From positions 1 through 10,541 of the forward strand of contig JAFGOG010000097.1 in NCBI GenBank assembly GCA_016926595.1: 10,541 nucleotides of DNA, given 5' to 3'. Shown piece after piece: positions 5,972 to 10,541 of this stretch; positions within the stretch are counted from its first letter, which is position 1, and each line of letters starts with the position of its first letter. The notes under the pieces are model-generated. The model did no database searches. It saw nothing but the letters and a program-made list of their open reading frames with translations, and was not told the DNA's origin. Source of the DNA: Anaerolineae bacterium. Its GTDB lineage: Bacteria; Chloroflexota; Anaerolineae; JAAYZQ01. A program made the translations under genes and the position numbers.

Positions 5972-7222
5972 TTAATCCAGGGGATCCAAACGGTCCGCCG
6001 GGCGGTCAACCTCTCCATCCGGCTGGCCTGGCAGGACAAACTTGAACCACACGATGGGGAGCGATATGACGCAGGCGGCGACAGTTACCCAGAAGGGGAC
6101 CTGCGGACCGAAACGCTCCCACAACTGCGCGCCGATCCAGGGGAATGGCAGGGATAGCAGCCCCAGCGACGTGCCAAAGAAGCCGTAGGCCAGGCCGCGC
6201 CTGTCTTCTGGCACGACCTTTGACACCAAAGAATCGTACGCCGGCATCAGACAACCGATGCCCAGCCCATAGGTCGCCATGGCCGCCAGGAAGCCGGCCA
6301 GCGCCTCGGCCTGCAGCAGGATCACCAGCCCTCCGGTTACCAAAAGAAACCCGCCCAGGATCACTTCTCGCTCGCCGACCTTGTCGGCCAGCCAGCCGGC
6401 GAGGGCTGAAGCCACGATCGTCGCCGCTCCCCAGGCAGCGTTTAGACAACCGATCTGCTGGACGTTCAGGCCTCCGATCTCGGATAGATAAATGGGGTAC
6501 AGCTCGCCGATCAGGTTAAAGGCCGTGTCGCGGATGGCATCGGTCACCCAGATCCAGGTCAGGATGCCGCCCGTGAGCAGCAGGGCAAACATGGCGCCCA
6601 GTTGGCTCTTGAGCCTGGCCATCGTCGGCCTCTCGGTGCGCCTGGGAGCAAAGCGCTCCGCCGTGCCCATCCAGATGCGCACACCGGTGGCGGCGGCAAA
6701 CAGGATGAGCGCCGCCAACATCATCGACCGAAAGCCAAACCGGTAGGCCAGGAATCCCGCCAGCGCCGGGCCGACGACCGTGACGATCATGAAGATGCTT
6801 TTGGTAAGGCCAAACACCCGTCCCCGCTCCTTTTCGGACGACTGTTCGGCGATGTAGGCGCTGAAACTCGGCCCGACCACGGAATTGGAGACATAGTCCA
6901 GGCACAGCCCCACCAGCACCCATTCCCAGGAAGGGGCAAGGAAGAAAACCAGCCAGCCAAAAACCGAGACAAAGCTGCCAATGGCGATGCTGCGCAGCCG
7001 CCCGATGGTGTCGGACAGCCATCCCCCCAGGATCTGCAGCGCCGTGGGGACAAGCGACGCCACAGTAAAGACCAGGCCGACTTGGCCGACGTCGGCCCCA
7101 AGGTCGATCAGGTACAGCGACAGCATGCTGTATCCCATCTGGCCGGCGATGTTGGCCAGGATCATGGCCAGCAGGAACCAGCGCAGGTTGGCATTGAGGA
7201 GCGGTCTGCGTTCTGATGTCAT
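5972..7222 (-). CDS. MFS transporter (probable drug/metabolite efflux type)
   Basis: This 416-aa protein has about 12 hydrophobic helices and the length of a typical MFS carrier. The diagnostic motif A appears in both halves: GGWLSDTIGRLRS (66-78) in the loop after helix 2, and AGWLADKVGERE (275-286) at the matching place in the second half. EQSSEKERGRVFGL (126-139) and PEDRRGLAYGFFG (338-350) are the matching helix-start segments common in multidrug-type members. It would move a small solute across the cytoplasmic membrane using the proton gradient; the substrate is not readable. The ATG at 7222 has no clear ribosome-binding site. It lies 69 bases downstream of a tandem GNAT acetyltransferase on the same strand, so the two are probably cotranscribed. 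Its stop codon is eight bases from that of the opposing methyltransferase. Confidence 0.92.
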   Translation of the reverse strand: MTSERRPLLNANLRWFLLAMILANIAGQMGYSMLSLYLIDLGADVGQVGLVFTVASLVPTALQILGGWLSDTIGRLRSIAIGSFVSVFGWLVFFLAPSWEWVLVGLCLDYVSNSVVGPSFSAYIAEQSSEKERGRVFGLTKSIFMIVTVVGPALAGFLAYRFGFRSMMLAALILFAAATGVRIWMGTAERFAPRRTERPTMARLKSQLGAMFALLLTGGILTWIWVTDAIRDTAFNLIGELYPIYLSEIGGLNVQQIGCLNAAWGAATIVASALAGWLADKVGEREVILGGFLLVTGGLVILLQAEALAGFLAAMATYGLGIGCLMPAYDSLVSKVVPEDRRGLAYGFFGTSLGLLSLPFPWIGAQLWERFGPQVPFWVTVAACVISLPIVWFKFVLPGQPDGEVDRPADRLDPLD

Positions 7223-7291
7223 GGGTCATGCCGTGGGAGCCGGCCTGTCGCCTCTCGCTCTACAGCTCAGGCCGATCACAGTCTGGCTGTG

Positions 7292-8206
7292 TCAGAACCT
7301 CTTGATCAAGCAGTACTGCGTCACGGGGCGGGGATATCCGTCAGAGATCCCATAAACCTCATAGCCCAGTCTCTGAAAGAACTGGGGGGCCTGGAAGGAA
7401 AAGCTGTAGGTCTGGCAGGCTATGCAGCCCGCCCTCCGGGCGATCCGCTCGGCCTCGGTCATGAGCCTGGCGCCGAGACCCCTGCCGCGGCACCGCTCAT
7501 CCAACCACACATCGTCGAGGATCATGTTCCTGAGGGTCGTCCAGGCCAGCAGGCCGCCCATTACCTGGCCGGTGGCATCCTTGACGACCAACCTGATGCC
7601 GATCCCCGGATTGTCCCGCTCGGCGCCCACGAATTCGTCAACATGGGCGCCCAGCCCCCAGTGAACTGCATTCAGCTCCTCCGGGGCGGCCGGCTCGGTG
7701 ATGGAGAAATCACCTGGGGCCTCACCGCCAACCGTCCGCATCCCCCCGGCAGGCGCCAGGCCGCGCGACCGCAGCCTCTTCATGAGGGTGTATTCGGTAA
7801 TGCCGTCTGGATAGCCATCATAGATTCCCAGCACTGTGTAGCCGATCTTTTGGTAGAAGCCAGGCGCCTGGAACGAAAAGCTCTGCGTCTGTGAAGCGAT
7901 GCAGCCCTTTTCCAGGCCAATCCGCTCCGCCCGCAGCACAAGCCTGCTTGCATGGCCCAGGTTACGGTACTCCTTGGCCACCCAGAGGGCCTCCAGGTGC
8001 ATGACCCGCAGCATCGTGCTGGCCGTGACCCCACCGACGACGCTCCCATCCGAGCCCCTCAGCACCAGGCCGATCTCGATGCCAGGCTGATCGTATTCCC
8101 CGTGCGTTTGGGCCCGATTGTACTGCTCGAGGCGATCGTGGACAAACCGAGCCTCTTCCTCGGTCGGGGAATCGCTAAAGGTCAGGCGAATTGTGTCAGC
8201 AGCCAT
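7292..8206 (-). CDS. Tandem-domain GNAT N-acetyltransferase
   Basis: This 304-aa protein holds two full GNAT domains (about 6-145 and 168-304), joined by a proline/glycine-rich linker. Each has the acetyl-CoA pyrophosphate-binding motif A: R81-x-x-G84-x-A86 in the first and R240-x-x-G243-x-G245 in the second. Each ends in the same signature, SFSFQAPxF followed by GYxVxGIxDGYP (about 109-132 and 268-291). The domains are clearly an internal duplication, but diverged in DNA sequence, so it is old. It probably transfers acetyl groups to a small amine or antibiotic-like substrate in the cytosol. I chose the ATG at 8206, preceded by AAGGG about eight bases upstream. The frame stays open to 8368, but that extension would contain the promoter at 8268-8296 and has no GNAT-like sequence. 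An MFS gene follows. Confidence 0.9.
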   Translation of the reverse strand: MAADTIRLTFSDSPTEEEARFVHDRLEQYNRAQTHGEYDQPGIEIGLVLRGSDGSVVGGVTASTMLRVMHLEALWVAKEYRNLGHASRLVLRAERIGLEKGCIASQTQSFSFQAPGFYQKIGYTVLGIYDGYPDGITEYTLMKRLRSRGLAPAGGMRTVGGEAPGDFSITEPAAPEELNAVHWGLGAHVDEFVGAERDNPGIGIRLVVKDATGQVMGGLLAWTTLRNMILDDVWLDERCRGRGLGARLMTEAERIARRAGCIACQTYSFSFQAPQFFQRLGYEVYGISDGYPRPVTQYCLIKRF

Positions 8207-8267
8207 GTGGCAACCCTTTATGACAGCCAAACAGCAGATCCAGGCGAGCCGCCAGCCGCCCTGCGCA

Positions 8268-8296
8268 ACTATAGCACATTTGTCGCCCCGTGGCAA
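8268..8296 (-). promoter_or_regulatory. Promoter of the GNAT-MFS pair (TTGCCA-N17-TATAGT)
   Basis: On the - strand, TTGCCA (complement of 8291-8296) and TATAGT (complement of 8268-8273) are spaced by exactly 17 bases. Transcription would start near 8261, leaving a leader of about 55 bases before the GNAT ATG at 8206. Both hexamers are close to the sigma-70 consensus, and their position excludes the longer upstream start of the GNAT frame. Confidence 0.65.
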
Positions 8297-8424
8297 ACGG
8301 TCTTGCAGAGTATGGTTGAAACGCGTCAGGTACCGGTCCATTACAGCACGAGCATCATGTGCCGCCAAGGTCGCGCCCCCTGCTTCACGGATAGCACGAC
8401 AAAATGTCTGGCGCGCCGCGCTGC

Positions 8425-8453
8425 TTGCCGCCCTCCTGCTCTTGGGCTATAAT
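8425..8453 (+). promoter_or_regulatory. Promoter of the nitroreductase cluster (TTGCCG-N17-TATAAT)
   Basis: TTGCCG (8425-8430) and a perfect TATAAT (8448-8453) are separated by exactly 17 bases. Transcription would start near 8460, giving a leader of about 49 bases that contains a strong ribosome-binding site. It is one of the best sigma-70-type promoters in the window. Confidence 0.7.
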
Positions 8454-8508
8454 GCCTCGCAGGCGAGCGATTTCTTGCCTGAAAAATCCAGACCATGAGG
8501 AGGCACTG

Positions 8509-9078
8509 ATGCTAAAAGATCTGGTCGTCAGGAACCGGAGCTACCGCCGATTCTATCAAGAGGTCATGATCGCGGGCGAGACGCTGCGCGAGCTGGTGGA
8601 CCTGGGCCGGCTGTCGGCGTCGGGGGCGAACCGGCAGCCGCTGAAGTACATGGTATCGTGCGAGCCGGAGCAGAACGCCCAGATCTTTGCCAACTTGAAG
8701 TGGGCGGGCTATCTGCCGGAATGGGGCGGGCCGGTGGAAGGGGAACGGCCAGCGGGCTATGTGGTGATTCTAGGCGATACAGCCATTACGCAGTCGTTCG
8801 GGGTGGATCATGGCATAGCGGCGCAGAGTATCATGCTCGGGGCGACGGAGAAGGGCCTGGGCGGATGCATGATCGCCTCGATCGACAAGGAAGGGCTGCG
8901 CCAGGTTATGGCCATCGACCCACGTTACGAGATCCTGCTGGTGCTGGCGCTGGGCAGGCCCAAAGAGACAGTGGTGATCGATCCGGTCGGGCCGGATGGC
9001 GACATCAAGTACTGGCGCGACGCCGAGCAGGTGCACCACGTGCCCAAACGGGCGCTGGAGGAGGTTCTCATCGAATGA
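8509..9078 (+). CDS. Nitroreductase-family flavoprotein
   Basis: This 189-aa protein fits the FMN-dependent nitroreductase fold. NRSYRRF (9-15) supplies the basic residues that usually hold the FMN phosphate, SASGANRQPLKY (36-47) corresponds to the family's S-x-S-x-x-N-x-Q-P segment, and GLGGCM (116-121) is the second flavin-binding stretch. The tail YEILLVLALGRPKE (140-153), followed by YWRD and HHVPKR, matches a subgroup of short nitroreductases. Such enzymes are usually homodimers that move electrons from NAD(P)H to an organic acceptor; the real acceptor is unknown. The ATG at 8509 follows a strong GAGGAGG eight bases or so upstream, which outweighs the in-frame ATG at 8404 that lies before the promoter. 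Its stop codon overlaps the next gene's start (ATGA). Confidence 0.9.
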   Translation: MLKDLVVRNRSYRRFYQEVMIAGETLRELVDLGRLSASGANRQPLKYMVSCEPEQNAQIFANLKWAGYLPEWGGPVEGERPAGYVVILGDTAITQSFGVDHGIAAQSIMLGATEKGLGGCMIASIDKEGLRQVMAIDPRYEILLVLALGRPKETVVIDPVGPDGDIKYWRDAEQVHHVPKRALEEVLIE

Positions 9079-10091
9079 CGCTGAGAATGGCGTTTGCTGG
9101 CTGCGGCTATATCGCCAAGGTCCACGCTCGAGCGGCCGGCAAGGTAGAGGGGGTGGAGCTGGCGGCGGTGGCCAACCACCGGCCCGAGTCGATGGCAGCC
9201 TTTGCCAACGAGTTTGGCATCGGCCGCCGGTACGGGACGGTGGAGGAGATGCTTGCCGGCGGCGGGATCGACGCGCTGGTGGTCAGCACGCCAAACTACT
9301 TGCACTCGCCGCAGGCGATTGCGGGGCTGGAGGCCGGCGTGCACGTGATGGTCGAAAAGCCGATGGCTAGGAATGCAGCCGAGGCCAAGGAGATGGTGGC
9401 CGCCGGCCAGCGTTCAGGGGCACTGCTGATGGTGGCCCACTGCTGGCGCTTTGACCAGGAGGCGCGGTGGGTCAGGGAGCAGGTGGCGGCAGGCCGGATC
9501 GGCCAGGTGATCCGCACAAAGGGGTGCGGGGTGCATGTCAACTGGGGGCCGAGCGGGTGGTTCACCCACAAGCGGGAGGCTGGGGGTGGGGCGGTGGCCG
9601 ACATGGGTATCCACGCCATCGACACTGCCCGCTTTTTGATGGGGGATCCGCTGCCGGTTAGCGTCTATGCCCGGATAGGGACCTATTACCGGCAAATCGA
9701 CGTGGACGACACTGGGGTGATCGCCATCACCTGGGACAACGGCGCAGTGTCGATCGTCGAGGCGGGTTGGTGGCAGCCCTACGCCGACGGGCCGAACGCC
9801 AGCACGCAACTGTACGGCAGGAAAGGGACGGCCTTTCTGTTCCCTACCAGGCTGGTCCTGGCCAACGAGGAAAACCAACAGCTCGAGCAGGTGGATTCGC
9901 AATTCCCGGCAGTGCGCGAAAACCATTATCCCCAGGCAATGTACGACGCGCAGATGGCCTACTTTGTCGATTGCGTCAGAGCCAATCGGACGCCGGTACC
10001 GGGCGGGGTTGAGGGCTGGATCAATATGCAAATCGTGGACGCGGTCTATAAGAGCAGCCGGACCGGGGCGGTGGTGAAGACAGGGGGATAG
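9075..10091 (+). CDS. Gfo/Idh/MocA-family NAD(P)-dependent oxidoreductase
   Basis: This 338-aa protein has an N-terminal Rossmann domain with GCGYIA at 9-14 (GxGxxA), then STPNYLH (71-77), and the family hallmark EKP at 94-96, whose lysine K95 takes part in catalysis and cofactor binding. The C-terminal alpha/beta domain carries GGAVADMGIHAID (171-183), with D176 and H180 in the positions expected for the catalytic D-x-x-x-H pair. Length is standard. Members oxidise or reduce a hydroxyl of a sugar, inositol or sugar derivative; the exact substrate cannot be read. The ATG at 9075 overlaps the nitroreductase stop codon (ATGA) and lies 10 bases after GGAGGAGG, so the two are very likely translationally coupled. 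A GH4 glycosidase follows 59 bases downstream, suggesting a shared role in glycoside use. Confidence 0.93.
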   Translation: MTLRMAFAGCGYIAKVHARAAGKVEGVELAAVANHRPESMAAFANEFGIGRRYGTVEEMLAGGGIDALVVSTPNYLHSPQAIAGLEAGVHVMVEKPMARNAAEAKEMVAAGQRSGALLMVAHCWRFDQEARWVREQVAAGRIGQVIRTKGCGVHVNWGPSGWFTHKREAGGGAVADMGIHAIDTARFLMGDPLPVSVYARIGTYYRQIDVDDTGVIAITWDNGAVSIVEAGWWQPYADGPNASTQLYGRKGTAFLFPTRLVLANEENQQLEQVDSQFPAVRENHYPQAMYDAQMAYFVDCVRANRTPVPGGVEGWINMQIVDAVYKSSRTGAVVKTGG

Positions 10092-10104
10092 GGGGGAGCT
10101 TTAC

Positions 10105-10148
10105 CCCTCATCCTTTCCTCTCCCCAAAAGGTAGAGGGAGTAGGAGGG
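10105..10148 (+). promoter_or_regulatory. Imperfect inverted repeat covering the GH4 ribosome-binding site
   Basis: A pyrimidine-rich arm (10105-10121, starting CCCTCATCCT) faces a purine-rich arm (10133-10148, ending TAGGAGGG) across an 11-base loop. CCTCT (10117-10121) pairs perfectly with AGAGG (10133-10137), and CCCTC (10105-10109) can pair with GAGGG (10144-10148), with mismatches between. The right arm contains the AGGAGG ribosome-binding site of the GH4 gene at 10151, so folding would hide it. It may instead be a dispersed CCCTC/GAGGG-type repeat or attenuate read-through. The pairing is seen; its role is inference. Confidence 0.4.
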
Positions 10149-10150
10149 AC

Positions 10151-10541
10151 ATGAAGGTAGCAATCATCGGCGGGGGATCGACCTATACTCCAGAACTTGT
10201 CACTGGCTTTCTGGAGCGGGTGGGCCGCTTTCCGCTTACCGAGCTTTGGCTGATGGACCTGTCGCCGGAACGGCTGGCGGTGGTTGGCGGGTTTGCCCAG
10301 CGGATGGCGGCGGCCAAGGGCGCCCCCTTCCAGGTGCGCCTGACGACCGACCAACGCGAGGCGGTGCGCGGGGCACGGTATGTGGTCACCCAGCTCCGGG
10401 TGGGCGGGATGCAGGCCCGGCGTGAGGACGAGTACCTGGGGCGGCGGCACGGACTGATCGGGCAGGAGACGACCGGCGTGGGCGGGATGGCCAAGGCGCT
10501 GCGCACCATCCCGGTCATTTTGCAGGTGGCCGCCGACATGC
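10151..10541 (+). CDS. GH4-family 6-phospho-beta-glucosidase-like glycosidase (partial, 3' end outside window)
   Basis: The first 130 residues are visible. They show the NAD-binding start GGGSTYTPEL (7-16), an aspartate at D36 that would hold the cofactor ribose, QLRVGGMQARREDE (81-94), and GLIGQETTGVGG (101-112), all hallmarks of glycoside hydrolase family 4. The GGGSTYTPEL start and the GQETTG motif fit the 6-phospho-beta-glucosidase branch better than the alpha-glucosidase or galacturonidase branch. GH4 enzymes use NAD+ and a divalent metal and cleave the glycosidic bond by transient oxidation at C3. The metal-binding cysteine and histidine lie beyond the window. AGGAGG at 10143-10148 and the ATG at 10151 set the start. 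No phosphotransferase genes are seen in this window, so whether the natural substrate is phosphorylated is open. Confidence 0.9.
   Translation, partial: MKVAIIGGGSTYTPELVTGFLERVGRFPLTELWLMDLSPERLAVVGGFAQRMAAAKGAPFQVRLTTDQREAVRGARYVVTQLRVGGMQARREDEYLGRRHGLIGQETTGVGGMAKALRTIPVILQVAADM

Larger units (their letters stand above)
8207..8508. other. Intergenic spacer with divergent promoters (302 bases)
   Basis: The spacer separates the - strand GNAT/MFS pair from the + strand nitroreductase cluster. It holds one well-formed promoter for each direction, pointing outward, with about 128 bases between their -35 boxes. I see no convincing gene, tRNA or repeat between them. A small hairpin CTCGC/GCGAG (8456-8460 and 8463-8467) lies at the start of the nitroreductase leader. 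Confidence 0.6.

Noticed and set aside
7277..7291. CACAG/CTGTG hairpin between the GNAT and MFS genes
   Set aside because: Only a five-base stem with no T-run on the - strand; too weak to call a terminator, so cotranscription is kept as the simpler reading.
8207..8368. 54-residue N-terminal extension of the GNAT protein
   Set aside because: It contains a good - strand promoter (8268-8296) and shows no GNAT similarity; a ribosome-binding site supports the ATG at 8206.
8297..8424. Possible tRNA or small RNA between the divergent promoters
   Set aside because: I looked for acceptor and T-loop patterns on both strands and found none that fold into a cloverleaf.

Overview
The window is GC-rich (roughly 60-65 percent by eye), densely coded bacterial chromosome. 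It carries nine complete protein genes, one gene cut by the right edge, and possibly the last codons of another at the left edge. I see no rRNA, tRNA, CRISPR array, transposase or phage gene. The style of the genes fits a Chloroflexota-like (Anaerolineae) bacterium: a half-size ABC exporter, an orphan FtsX-type permease, a GH4 glycosidase next to a Gfo/Idh/MocA oxidoreductase, and GC-rich genes behind clear TATAAT-type -10 boxes. This placement rests on gene style only and is a tentative inference.

Left part (1-2415, + strand): an ABC exporter half-transporter (42-1859) starts inside a TAATG overlap with a possible upstream frame. A Nudix hydrolase (1978-2415) follows, with its own -10 box and a strongly foldable leader. 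It converges on a small lipoprotein gene on the - strand (2548-2994), and the gap between them holds terminator-like hairpins.

Middle (3007-5963, + strand): a short palindromic repeat is followed by a promoter whose -10 box lies six bases before an ATG. This suggests a leaderless mRNA for a 693-aa FtsX/MacB-type permease (3205-5286). The permease has two permease halves but only one large extracytoplasmic domain, and no ATPase partner is visible. A SAM-dependent methyltransferase (5283-5963) is coupled to it by a GTGA overlap.

Right-middle (5972-8206, - strand): an MFS transporter lies downstream of a tandem-duplicated GNAT acetyltransferase, with 69 bases between them. Transcription probably starts at a good promoter near 8268-8296. 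The MFS gene converges on the methyltransferase with only 8 bases between stop codons.

Right end (8425-10541, + strand): a good promoter drives a nitroreductase-like flavoprotein that overlaps a Gfo/Idh/MocA oxidoreductase by ATGA. A GH4 6-phospho-beta-glucosidase-like enzyme, cut by the window edge, follows after 59 bases. These three look like a small sugar/glycoside redox operon.

I found no clear candidate for a wholly new system. The most interesting points are the leaderless, ATPase-less asymmetric permease coupled to a methyltransferase, and the redox-glycosidase cassette.
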